Below the pieces are notes generated by a model. That model made no database searches and had not been told where the DNA came from. It saw only the letters and a list, made by a program, of their open reading frames with translations. 64,000 nt of DNA from Steroidobacteraceae bacterium (lineage in GTDB: Bacteria > Pseudomonadota > Gammaproteobacteria > Steroidobacterales > Steroidobacteraceae). Every line of letters begins with the position of its first letter. Within the stretch, counting starts at the first letter, position 1. A program made the translations under genes and the position numbers. Positions 48,583 through 57,943 of this stretch are shown here, one piece after another. The stretch covers positions 1 to 64,000 of the forward strand of contig JAHCAM010000012.1 of NCBI GenBank assembly GCA_019634895.1. The letters run 5' to 3'.

Positions 48583-49161
48583 ATGGAAATCCGCGTGCGT
48601 GAACGGCTGGTGGGCGCGCTGGTGCTGGTCGCGCTGGTCGTGCTGCTGGTGCCGGCGCTGCTGAAAGGCCCGCGGCAGTCCCAGGATGCCGCACCCGGTC
48701 CGCAGCTGAAGAGCGTGGAAGTGACGCTGACGGATGGCGTCAGGACCGGCGCCGAGGATGCGCTCGTTCCGGAACCCGCGCCGCCGCCGGCGAGGGCGAC
48801 GGCCGCGCCCAGTGCGCAGGCGGAACCGCCCGCGCGGGAGCGCGCGCCGGAACCCGCCGCGGCGGTCCCGGCCGCGCCGGCTCCCAGGCCGGCCGCCCCG
48901 GCGGCAACTGCGGCAGCCGCCGCGGAGCAGCCGGCGTGGGCAGTGCAGCTCGGCGCCTTCTCGACCCGCGAGAAGGCCGAAGGCCTGGTCGCCGACCTGC
49001 GCCGACGCGGCTACGCGGCCTTCGTGCTCGAGTACCGGGCGGGCGGGCAGGTCCTGCACCGCGTGCGTGTCGGCCCCGAACAGGACCGCGCGCGGGCCGC
49101 GGCGATCGCCGAGCGGCTGCGCAAGGACGGCTTCCAGCCGGTCGTGGCGCCGCATCCGTGA
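48583..49161 (+). CDS. SPOR-domain cell-division protein (DedD-like)
   Basis: This 192-residue inner-membrane protein has a transmembrane anchor (about residues 8-28), an Ala/Pro-rich periplasmic spacer and a C-terminal SPOR domain (about 117-190; WAVQLGAFSTREKAEGLVAD). SPOR domains bind denuded septal glycan. Its place between folC and cvpA is that of E. coli dedD. A TACAAT box (48568-48573) ends 9 nt before the ATG. Confidence 0.9.
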   Translation: MEIRVRERLVGALVLVALVVLLVPALLKGPRQSQDAAPGPQLKSVEVTLTDGVRTGAEDALVPEPAPPPARATAAPSAQAEPPARERAPEPAAAVPAAPAPRPAAPAATAAAAAEQPAWAVQLGAFSTREKAEGLVADLRRRGYAAFVLEYRAGGQVLHRVRVGPEQDRARAAAIAERLRKDGFQPVVAPHP

Positions 49162-49202
49162 TCGGCTAGAATGCGGCACCTTCCGCCGGGAGCCGCGACC
49201 CG

Positions 49203-49715
49203 ATGAGTGGCGCCGATCATCTGTTCGGGATCATCCTGCTGGCCTCCGGCTTCGTCGGTTTCCTGCGCGGCTTCGTGCGCGAGGCGATTGCGCTGCTGTC
49301 CTGGCTGGTCGGCCTGTGGCTCGCCTGGCACTTCGCCTACCTGGTGACGCCGGTGCTCGGCGGCGCGCTCGCGGAGCCGGGCGTGCGCGAGTGGACCGGG
49401 CGCGCGGTCGTGCTGTTCCTGGTGCTGCTCGCCGGCGCCGGCATCGGTGCCATCGTGTCGCACTTCATGCACCGCGCCGCGGGCCTTGCGGTCACCGACC
49501 GGGTCCTGGGCACGGTTTTCGGCCTGATGCGCGCGGTGGTCGTCATCGGCCTGCTGGTCATCGGCGGCCGCGCGGTCGACCTCGACCTGGAGCCCTGGTG
49601 GGACCGCACCCGATCCATGCCGGTGGCGGAGGCGGTCGCCAACTGGCTCGAGCGCTATGCCGAGCCCGCAGCCGCGCGACTCATCGAGAAGGCCGCCGAG
49701 CCACCGGGCAGCTGA
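49203..49715 (+). CDS. cvpA: CvpA family inner-membrane protein
   Basis: This 170-residue protein has four hydrophobic segments in the CvpA pattern ([19 protein letters not shown] at the start, [26 protein letters not shown]). CvpA is needed for colicin V production and envelope homeostasis in enterics; its mechanism is unresolved. purF starts 4 bases after its stop, as in E. coli. TAGAAT at 49167-49172 is a candidate -10. Confidence 0.93.
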   Translation: MSGADHLFGIILLASGFVGFLRGFVREAIALLSWLVGLWLAWHFAYLVTPVLGGALAEPGVREWTGRAVVLFLVLLAGAGIGAIVSHFMHRAAGLAVTDRVLGTVFGLMRAVVVIGLLVIGGRAVDLDLEPWWDRTRSMPVAEAVANWLERYAEPAAARLIEKAAEPPGS

Positions 49716-49719
49716 ACCG

Positions 49720-51228
49720 ATGTGCGGCATCGTCGGCATCGTCGGCACCGGCCCGGTCAACCAGCGCATCTACGACGCCCTGACGGTGCTCCAGCACCGC
49801 GGCCAGGACGCGGCCGGCATCATGACGATGGACGACCGCGCGCTGTTCGTGCGCAAGGCTCGCGGACTGGTGCGCGACGTGTTCCGCGACGAGGACATGC
49901 GCCAGCTCGCGGGCAACGCCGGCATCGGCCACGTGCGCTACCCGACGGCCGGCTGCGACGGCGCCGACGAGGCCCAGCCGTTCTACGTCAACGCGCCATT
50001 CGGCCTCGGCCTCGGCCACAACGGCAACCTGACCAACGCCGAGGAGCTGTCGCGCACGATGGTCGCCGAGGACCGGCGCCACCTGAACACGCGCTCCGAC
50101 TCGGAGGTGCTGCTGAACGTGTTCGCCAGCGAGCTGCAGCGCTCGACCGCGCCCCGGCCGGCGGCCGCCGACGTGTTCCGCGCGGCCCAGGGCGTGTTCC
50201 GGCGCTGCCGCGGCGGCTACGCCGTCGTCATGCTGATCGTCGGCCACGGCGTCCTCGGCTTCCGCGATCCGCACGGCATCCGGCCGCTGGTGCTCGGCCG
50301 GCGCAAGACGCAGCGCGGCATCGAGTGGATGCTGGCCTCCGAGAGCGTCGCGCTCGACATGCTCGGGTTCACGCTGGAGCGTGACGTGGCGCCGGGCGAG
50401 GCCGTCTACATCGACATGCACGGCCGGCTGTACGCCGAGCAATGCGCGCCGCCCGGCGCGCACACGCCGTGCATCTTCGAGTACGTCTATTTCGCCCGCC
50501 CGGACTCGATCATCGACAACATCTCGGTGCACAAGGCGCGCATGCGCATGGGCGAGAAACTCGCCGACAGGATCCTGCGGCTGCGGCCCCAGCACGACAT
50601 CGACGTCGTGATCCCGATACCGGACACCAGCCGCACCAGCGCGCTGCAGCTGGCGCTCAAGCTCAACGTCAAGTACCGCGAGGGCTTCGTCAAGAACCGC
50701 TACATCGGCCGCACCTTCATCATGCCGGGGCAGGAAATGCGGCAGAAATCGGTGCGCGGCAAGCTCAATGCGATCGACTTCGAGTTCCGCGACCGCACGG
50801 TGCTGCTGGTGGACGACTCGATCGTGCGCGGCACGACCTCGGCCCAGATCATCGAGCTCGCGCGCGAGGCCGGCGCGCGCAAGGTGTACTTCGCATCGGC
50901 CGCGCCGCCGGTACGCTACCCCAACGTCTACGGCATCGACATGGCGGTCGCCTCGGAATTCATCGCCAATGGCCGGAGCGAGGACGACGTCGCGGCCTCG
51001 ATCGGCGCCGACTGGCTGATCTACCAGGAGCTGGACGACCTGGTCGCGGCCTGCAGGCACGATGACGCGCGCATCACCGCCTTCGACACCTCCTGCTTCT
51101 CGGGCGAGTACGTGACCGGGGACGTCACGCGCGAGTACCTCGCCCGCATCGAGCACGACCGCTCCGACGGCGTGCGCGCGCAGCGGCTGCTGGACCTCCC
51201 GGGCGGACGCACCGCACGCGCCGTCTGA
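49720..51228 (+). CDS. purF: Amidophosphoribosyltransferase
   Basis: This catalyses the committed step of purine synthesis, PRPP plus glutamine to phosphoribosylamine. It starts MCGIVGIVG, so the catalytic N-terminal cysteine is exposed without a propeptide. The glutaminase domain ([16 protein letters not shown]) is followed by the PRTase domain with the PRPP loop [14 protein letters not shown]. The length of 502 matches E. coli PurF. Confidence 0.96.
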   Translation: MCGIVGIVGTGPVNQRIYDALTVLQHRGQDAAGIMTMDDRALFVRKARGLVRDVFRDEDMRQLAGNAGIGHVRYPTAGCDGADEAQPFYVNAPFGLGLGHNGNLTNAEELSRTMVAEDRRHLNTRSDSEVLLNVFASELQRSTAPRPAAADVFRAAQGVFRRCRGGYAVVMLIVGHGVLGFRDPHGIRPLVLGRRKTQRGIEWMLASESVALDMLGFTLERDVAPGEAVYIDMHGRLYAEQCAPPGAHTPCIFEYVYFARPDSIIDNISVHKARMRMGEKLADRILRLRPQHDIDVVIPIPDTSRTSALQLALKLNVKYREGFVKNRYIGRTFIMPGQEMRQKSVRGKLNAIDFEFRDRTVLLVDDSIVRGTTSAQIIELAREAGARKVYFASAAPPVRYPNVYGIDMAVASEFIANGRSEDDVAASIGADWLIYQELDDLVAACRHDDARITAFDTSCFSGEYVTGDVTREYLARIEHDRSDGVRAQRLLDLPGGRTARAV

Positions 51229-51242
51229 GGGCGCGCGCCGCC

Positions 51243-52412
51243 ATGGCCGGCGCCGAACCCGACCCGCGCCGCTCGCTGCTGCTGCAGGTATTCCATGCCG
51301 CGCTCGGCGCGGTCGACGGCCGCCGGCGCGTGCGCGCCGCGCTCGCCCAGGATGCCGGTGCCGACCCGGTCGCCGTGCTCGCGGTCGGCAAGGCGGCGGG
51401 GGCGATGGCGCTGGGCGCCGTCGACGCACTGGGTGGCCGGATCACGCGCGGCCTGGTGGTGGGGCCCGATGACGGCAGCCTGGCGGCGCTCACCGGCCAC
51501 CCGGTGCTGCGCTGCCTCGCTGGTGCGCATCCGCTGCCCGACGCGGCCAGCCTGGCCGCCGGCGAGGCGCTGCTCGCATTCGCCGCTGCGACGCCGCCCG
51601 GCTCGAGGGTGCTGCTGCTCGTCTCGGGCGGCGCCTCGGCGCTCGCCGAGGCTCCGGTCCCCGGCGTGACACTGGCGGAACTGCGCGCGCTCACCGAGCA
51701 GTCCTTCGCCGAAGGCTGGGACATCGGGCGGCTCAATGCCCGGCGGCGCGGGATGTCGCGGATCAAGGGCGGGCGGCTGGTCGAACAGTTCCGCGATTGC
51801 GAGATGCGCGGGCTGCTGCTGTCGGACGTGCCGGGCGACGACCCCGAGGTCGCGGCTTCCGGCCTGCTGGCATCGCCTCGATGCCGGGTGACGGTGGTCG
51901 CGCGGCTCGCGGATGCGCTGGAGGCGGCGCTGCGCGCCGCGCGCGCGCAGGGCGTGGACGCGGCGCTGTCGCCGCGGCGCCTCGACGGGCCGGCGGAGGA
52001 TGCGGCGCGCCGGATCTGCCACGAGGTCGCGACCATTCCCCAGCCGCTGCTGGTCGCGGGCGGCGAGACGGTCGTCCGGCTGCCCGCGCGGCCGGGCCGC
52101 GGCGGGCGTTGCCAGCATTTCGCGCTGGCCGCGGCGCGCCTGATCGCGGGACACCCGGAGCTGCTGGTGCTCGCCGCCGGCACCGACGGGCGCGACGGTT
52201 CAAGTCCGGACGCCGGCGCGGTGGTGGACGGGAACTCGATCGCGCGGATCGAGGAAGCGGGCCTCGACGCCGCCGCCGGGCTCGCCGGCGCCGACAGCGG
52301 GACGCTGCTGGAGGCCGCCGGCGATCTGCTGTACACCGGCGCGACCGGTACCAACGTCGGCGACCTCGTGCTCGCGCTGCGAATCCCGCCGGGGACGGCG
52401 GTTGGCGGGTAA
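51243..52412 (+). CDS. Glycerate 2-kinase/hydroxypyruvate reductase family (MOFRL type)
   Basis: This 389-residue protein is of the TtuD/GckA class II glycerate kinase family. Motifs seen are VGKAAGAMALGAVDAL, LLLVSGGASALAEAP, LSDVPGDDPEVAASG and, near the C-terminus, AAGTDGRDGSSPDAGAVVD. Members phosphorylate D-glycerate at C2 in serine, glyoxylate or tartrate metabolism; some were named hydroxypyruvate reductase. It follows purF after 14 bases. Its TAA stop overlaps the -10-like box of the next gene. Confidence 0.9.
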   Translation: MAGAEPDPRRSLLLQVFHAALGAVDGRRRVRAALAQDAGADPVAVLAVGKAAGAMALGAVDALGGRITRGLVVGPDDGSLAALTGHPVLRCLAGAHPLPDAASLAAGEALLAFAAATPPGSRVLLLVSGGASALAEAPVPGVTLAELRALTEQSFAEGWDIGRLNARRRGMSRIKGGRLVEQFRDCEMRGLLLSDVPGDDPEVAASGLLASPRCRVTVVARLADALEAALRAARAQGVDAALSPRRLDGPAEDAARRICHEVATIPQPLLVAGGETVVRLPARPGRGGRCQHFALAAARLIAGHPELLVLAAGTDGRDGSSPDAGAVVDGNSIARIEEAGLDAAAGLAGADSGTLLEAAGDLLYTGATGTNVGDLVLALRIPPGTAVGG

Positions 52413-52415
52413 AAT
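52410..52415 (+). promoter_or_regulatory. -10-like TAAAAT box, 6 nt before the receiver-kinase start
   Basis: TAAAAT at 52410-52415 overlaps the stop codon of the glycerate kinase gene and is followed by exactly 6 nt and ATG. It suggests a separate, leaderless transcript for the kinase gene. Confidence 0.5.
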
Positions 52416-52421
52416 GGCCGC

Positions 52422-53672
52422 ATGAGCGTGCGGGTTCTGATCATCGACGACCAGAACGACTTCCGGCGCCTGCTGGCGCACCACGTCGCCACCGGATTCG
52501 ACGAACCCACGATCGCCGAGTACGACCCGTCCGCACGCGGCCGCCTGCCGGCCGATTTCTCCGGCAGCGCCTACGACGCGGTGCTGCTCGGCGACACGCC
52601 GGGCGAAGAAGCGGGGCTCGACTGGCTGCGCGACCTGTCGCGCCGCAACGCCTTCCCGCCGATCATCTACCTGCTCTCGGATCCCGGCGTCGACGCCGAG
52701 GAGCAGGCCTTCGCCGCGGGCGCGCACGGCTGCCTGTCGGCGCGCAAGATCGACCACGCCGGCCTGGTCGCCGCGCTGCGCTCGGCACAGGCCCGCCGCG
52801 GGCAGCCGTCGCGGCCCGCGCCGCGCACCGAGGAGCAGTCGCGCGCGAACCGCTTCGGCGACGCCAGCATCCGCGGCTACCGCTTCGCCAGCCAGATCGC
52901 GGAGAACCCGGTGTCCAGCGTCTACCTGGCGCAGAGCGAGCAGACCGGCGAGAAGGTGGTGCTCAAGGTGCTGCACCAGCCGCCCGACAGCGGATCCGGG
53001 GAGCGGACCTTCGACCGCTTCCTGCGCGAATACCAGATCGCCGCGGGCCTGTCGCACCCGAACGTGGCGCAGGTGCACGGCTTCGGCGCCGCCGACGACC
53101 ACGCCTACATCGCCATGGAGTACTTTCCCAAGGGCGACCTGCGCGCGCGCATCAGGGCGGGCATCGAACCGGCGCAGGCGCTCGCCTACCTGCGGCAGAT
53201 GGCCGAGGCGCTGGTGGTGCTGCACGGCGCGGGCGTGCTGCACCGGGATCTCAAGCCGGGCAACGTCATGGTGCGCGACGAAGCGTCGGTCGCGCTGATC
53301 GATTACGGCCTGTCCAAGCAGCTGTCGCTGGAGGCCTCGCTCAATGCGGGCGGCGAGATCTTCGGCACGCCCTACTACATGAGCCCCGAGCAGGGCCATG
53401 GCCGCGACACCGACGCGCGCAGCGACATCTACAGCCTCGGGATCATCTTCTACGAGATGCTGATGCGCCGTAAGCCGTACGTCGCCGGCACGCCGATGCA
53501 GGTGATCTACAAGCACGCGCATGCACCGCTGCCCGAGCTGCCCGCGCACCTCAAGCGCTTCGAGGGCCTGCTCTACAACTGCATCGCGAAGGACCCCAAG
53601 CGGCGCTATGCGAGCGCCGAGCGGCTGCTGGACGAGGTGCGCGAACTCGAGCGCGACGAGACCGAGCGCTGA
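52422..53672 (+). CDS. Receiver-like domain fused to Ser/Thr protein kinase
   Basis: This 416-residue soluble protein has an N-terminal response-regulator-like domain (about residues 1-125; IIDDQ keeps the acidic pair, YLLS the Ser/Thr switch and ARK the lysine). The phosphoacceptor position after VLL is Gly57, with Asp58 next to it, so normal phosphorylation is doubtful. The kinase domain (about 150-405) has Lys in VVLKVL, HRDLKPGNVM, DYG for DFG and GTPYYMSPEQ, but a poor glycine loop (IAENPVSSVY). It is likely a kinase regulated by a non-canonical receiver. It is convergent with lpxH, 4 bases apart. Confidence 0.85.
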   Translation: MSVRVLIIDDQNDFRRLLAHHVATGFDEPTIAEYDPSARGRLPADFSGSAYDAVLLGDTPGEEAGLDWLRDLSRRNAFPPIIYLLSDPGVDAEEQAFAAGAHGCLSARKIDHAGLVAALRSAQARRGQPSRPAPRTEEQSRANRFGDASIRGYRFASQIAENPVSSVYLAQSEQTGEKVVLKVLHQPPDSGSGERTFDRFLREYQIAAGLSHPNVAQVHGFGAADDHAYIAMEYFPKGDLRARIRAGIEPAQALAYLRQMAEALVVLHGAGVLHRDLKPGNVMVRDEASVALIDYGLSKQLSLEASLNAGGEIFGTPYYMSPEQGHGRDTDARSDIYSLGIIFYEMLMRRKPYVAGTPMQVIYKHAHAPLPELPAHLKRFEGLLYNCIAKDPKRRYASAERLLDEVRELERDETER

Positions 53673-53676
53673 GGCG

Positions 53677-54399
53677 TCAGGCGGGGCAGGGCAGCAGCCG
53701 CGGGCCACCGGCGTCCCAGTGCAGCACGCTGGCCGTGGCGTGCCAGTCGCCGAGCACGTAGCGCCGGGCCGGTTCGCCGGCCACGGCCGATTCGTGCACG
53801 GCGGGCCGATGGGTGTGGCCATGGACCATCACCGAGGCGCCCGCCGACCGGAACAGCGCCTCGACCGCCGCCGCATTGACGTCGGTGATGTACTCCGGGG
53901 CGGTGGCCAGATGCGCACGGCTGCCGGCGCGCGCCTCGCCGGCGAGCCGGCGGCGCTGGTCCAGCGACAGCCTGCGGAAGCCCGCGCGGGCCACGGGGTC
54001 CCGCACCAGCGCGCGCAGCCGCTGGTAGGCGCGGTCATCGATGCACAGGCCGTCGCCATGCGTGAGGATGACCCGGGTGCCGCCCACCGCGACGATGGCG
54101 GGGTCCTCGAGCAGCAGCGCCCCGGTCTCGGCGCAGAACCGCTCCCCGATCAGGAAGTCGCGGTTGCCGCGCATCACGCACACCAGCGTGCCCGTGTCCG
54201 CGAGCGCCGCGATCGCGGCCATCACCCCGCGGTGCGCGGGCTCCGGGTCGTCGTCGCCGACCCAGGCCTCGAACAGGTCGCCGAGCAGGTACAGCGCGCG
54301 CGCCTCGCGCGCCGGGCCGGAGAGGAAACGGATGAAGCGCCTGGCGATCTCGGGCGTGTTCGGGTCGAGGTGCAGGTCGGAGGCGAACCAGGCGCTCAC
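53677..54399 (-). CDS. lpxH: UDP-2,3-diacylglucosamine diphosphatase
   Basis: This lipid A enzyme hydrolyses UDP-2,3-diacylglucosamine to lipid X. The calcineurin-like metal motifs are all present: DLHL, GDLFEAWVGDDD, GNRDFL, THGDGLC and HGHTHRP. The length of 240 is normal. It overlaps the cyclophilin gene by 4 bases, an lpxH-ppi pairing also known in E. coli, where lpxH follows ppiB. Confidence 0.95.
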   Translation of the reverse strand: MSAWFASDLHLDPNTPEIARRFIRFLSGPAREARALYLLGDLFEAWVGDDDPEPAHRGVMAAIAALADTGTLVCVMRGNRDFLIGERFCAETGALLLEDPAIVAVGGTRVILTHGDGLCIDDRAYQRLRALVRDPVARAGFRRLSLDQRRRLAGEARAGSRAHLATAPEYITDVNAAAVEALFRSAGASVMVHGHTHRPAVHESAVAGEPARRYVLGDWHATASVLHWDAGGPRLLPCPA

Positions 54400-54992
54400 G
54401 GCGCCGGTTCCGCCGCGGGTGTCTCGCCGACCACGAACGCGCGCCGGACCACGGGCGGCTGCACCGGCACGTCGGCGGCGAAGCCCTGGATCGCGTGCGT
54501 GCGCAGGTAGGCGATGCGGTCGACGACGTCCATGCCCTCCACCACGCGGCCGAACACCGCGTAGCCCCAGCGGGTCGGCAACGGGTCGAGGGCGCCGTTG
54601 TCCACGAGGTTGATGTAGAACTGCGCGGACCCCGAATGCGGGCTGTCCTCGCGCGCGAGTCCGAGGGTGCCGCGCCGGTTCGACAGGCCGTTGCCGCTCT
54701 CGTTGGGGATGGGCGCGCCAGCCGCCCGCGGCGCCAGCTGCTCGTCGAAGCCGCCACCCTGGATCACGAAGTTCGCGATCACGCGGTGGAATACCGTGCC
54801 GTCGTAGTGGCCGTCGCGCACGTAGCGCAGGAAGTTCTCGGCCGAGAGCGGCGCGCGCACCGCGTCGAGCTCGATCACGATGGTTCCCAGCGACGTGTCC
54901 AGCTGCACGCGCGGGGCGAGCGAGGCCGGTGCCTGGGCGAACGCCGTCGCAGGCAGGAGCAGCAGCAGCAGCGGAAGCACTCGCAGGTCCAT
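54396..54992 (-). CDS. Periplasmic cyclophilin-type peptidyl-prolyl isomerase
   Basis: This is a proline cis-trans isomerase of the cyclophilin family, with FHRVIANFVIQGGGFDE, SGSAQFYINLVDN and YAVFGRVVEGMDVVD. From the ATG at 54992 it begins with a clear signal peptide (LPLLLLLLPATAFAQA), so it should be exported; this makes it PpiA-like in location though PpiB-like in gene order. A longer upstream start at 55067 would bury the signal. It is divergent from gltX. Confidence 0.9.
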   Translation of the reverse strand: MDLRVLPLLLLLLPATAFAQAPASLAPRVQLDTSLGTIVIELDAVRAPLSAENFLRYVRDGHYDGTVFHRVIANFVIQGGGFDEQLAPRAAGAPIPNESGNGLSNRRGTLGLAREDSPHSGSAQFYINLVDNGALDPLPTRWGYAVFGRVVEGMDVVDRIAYLRTHAIQGFAADVPVQPPVVRRAFVVGETPAAEPAP

Positions 54993-55060
54993 GCTGGCCG
55001 CAAGGATACCAGCGGCCCGCGCGTGAGACACCCCGCCGGATACCTTAGACTGTGCCGGCC

Positions 55061-56470
55061 ATGGCAACGGTGGTCACGCGCTTTGCGCCCAGTCCCTCAG
55101 GCGCGCTGCATTTGGGCAACGTGCGCACCGCGCTGTTCAGCTGGCTGCTGGCGCGGCGCGCGGGCGGGCGATTCGTGCTCCGCGTCGAGGACACCGACCG
55201 CGAGCGCAGCAGCGACGAATCAGTGGCCGGCCAGCTCGCCGACCTGGCCTGGCTGGGCCTCGACTGGGATGCCGGCCCGGACCGCGACGACGGCCGCGGA
55301 CCCTACCGGCAGTCGCAGCGCGGCGCGACCTACGCGCGGCTGCTGGCGCAGCTCGAGGCCGCAGGCCACGCCTATCCCTGCTACTGCTCGCCGGCCGAGC
55401 TCGAAGCGGCGCGCCGCGCGCAGCTCGCGAGGCACGAGCCGCCGCGTTACGCTGGCACCTGCCGCGGCCTCGACGCTGCCGCGCGCGCCGCACGCGAAGC
55501 CGCGGGCAGGCGGCCGGCGCTGCGCTTCGCGGTGCCGGAGGGCAGGATCGTGCGCTTCGACGACCTGGTGCGCGGTCCGCAGGAGGCGGACGCAGCGGCA
55601 TTCGGCGACTTCGTGATCCGCCGCGCCGACGGCGCGGCCATGTTCTTCTTCTGCAACGCCGCCGACGACGCATTGATGGGCGTCACCCACGTGCTGCGCG
55701 GCGACGACCACCTGAGCAACACGCCGCGCCAGCTGCTGCTGCTGGAAGCGCTCGGGCTTACGGCACCGCGCTATGGCCACCTGCCGCTGCTGCTAGACGC
55801 CGACGGGGCGCCTCAGTCCAAGCGCCGCGGCAGCGTGACCGTCGGCGCGCTGCGCCGGCAGGGCTACCTGCCGGGCGCCGTACTGAATTTCCTGCTGCGC
55901 CTCGGTCACCATGGCGCGCCGGATGCCTGGATCGATCCCGCGGAGCTCGCCGGCCATTTCGACCCGGGCAAGCTGGGGCGCGCACCCGCGCATTTCGATC
56001 CGGTGCAGCTCGACCACTGGCAGCGCGAAGCGGTGCGCAGGTTGTCGCCGGCGCAGGCTGCGGAATGGCTCGCGCCCATGCTGCCGGCGGACTGGACCGC
56101 CGCGCGCCGCGTCGAGGCAGCCCGGCTGCTGCAGGGCAACTTGCTGCGGCCCGCAGATGCGGCTGGCTGGGTGGGCGTGCTGGGCGGTGACATCGCGCCA
56201 CTCGCGGGCGAGGACGCTGCCTTGGTGGCCGCGGCCGGCGCCGGGTTCTTCGAGTCGGCGCTGGCCGCCTTCGCCGACAGCGGCGGCGACCTGCGGCGGC
56301 TCGCGGAAGGCCTGCAGGCGCGCACCGGACGCAAGGGCCGGGAGATCTACCAGCCGCTGCGCATCGCGCTCACCGGCCGCCACGACGGACCCGAGCTCGC
56401 GGCGCTGCTGGCCGCGATTCCGCCCGCGCTGGTGCGCGAGCGGCTCGCGAACGCGGCACGGGCGCGCTGA
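55061..56470 (+). CDS. gltX: Glutamyl-tRNA synthetase
   Basis: This charges tRNA-Glu. It is a class I synthetase with the HIGH-type motif as HLGN (PSPSGALHLGNVRTALFSW) and the KMSKS-type motif as SKRRGS. The full 469-residue length with an anticodon-binding helical domain rules out GluQ-RS. The ATG at 55061 is preferred; a GTG lies at 55052. TAGACT at 55046-55051 ends 9 nt before the ATG. cysS follows 6 bases after the stop. Confidence 0.95.
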   Translation: MATVVTRFAPSPSGALHLGNVRTALFSWLLARRAGGRFVLRVEDTDRERSSDESVAGQLADLAWLGLDWDAGPDRDDGRGPYRQSQRGATYARLLAQLEAAGHAYPCYCSPAELEAARRAQLARHEPPRYAGTCRGLDAAARAAREAAGRRPALRFAVPEGRIVRFDDLVRGPQEADAAAFGDFVIRRADGAAMFFFCNAADDALMGVTHVLRGDDHLSNTPRQLLLLEALGLTAPRYGHLPLLLDADGAPQSKRRGSVTVGALRRQGYLPGAVLNFLLRLGHHGAPDAWIDPAELAGHFDPGKLGRAPAHFDPVQLDHWQREAVRRLSPAQAAEWLAPMLPADWTAARRVEAARLLQGNLLRPADAAGWVGVLGGDIAPLAGEDAALVAAAGAGFFESALAAFADSGGDLRRLAEGLQARTGRKGREIYQPLRIALTGRHDGPELAALLAAIPPALVRERLANAARAR

Positions 56471-56476
56471 GGCCCC

Positions 56477-57883
<1,407 letters not shown>

Positions 57884-57894
57884 CGGCAGGAAAA

Positions 57895-57922
57895 GGAAAG
57901 GGGCGCCGCAGCGCCCCTTTCC
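57895..57922. terminator. Bidirectional terminator hairpin between cysS and the TonB receptor gene
   Basis: The perfect 12-bp stem GGAAAGGGGCGC/GCGCCCCTTTCC has a CGCA loop. Purine- and pyrimidine-rich flanks make it usable from both sides of this convergent junction, although the T-runs are short. Confidence 0.75.
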
Positions 57923-57943
57923 CCGTTCCCTCCCCGGAACGTA

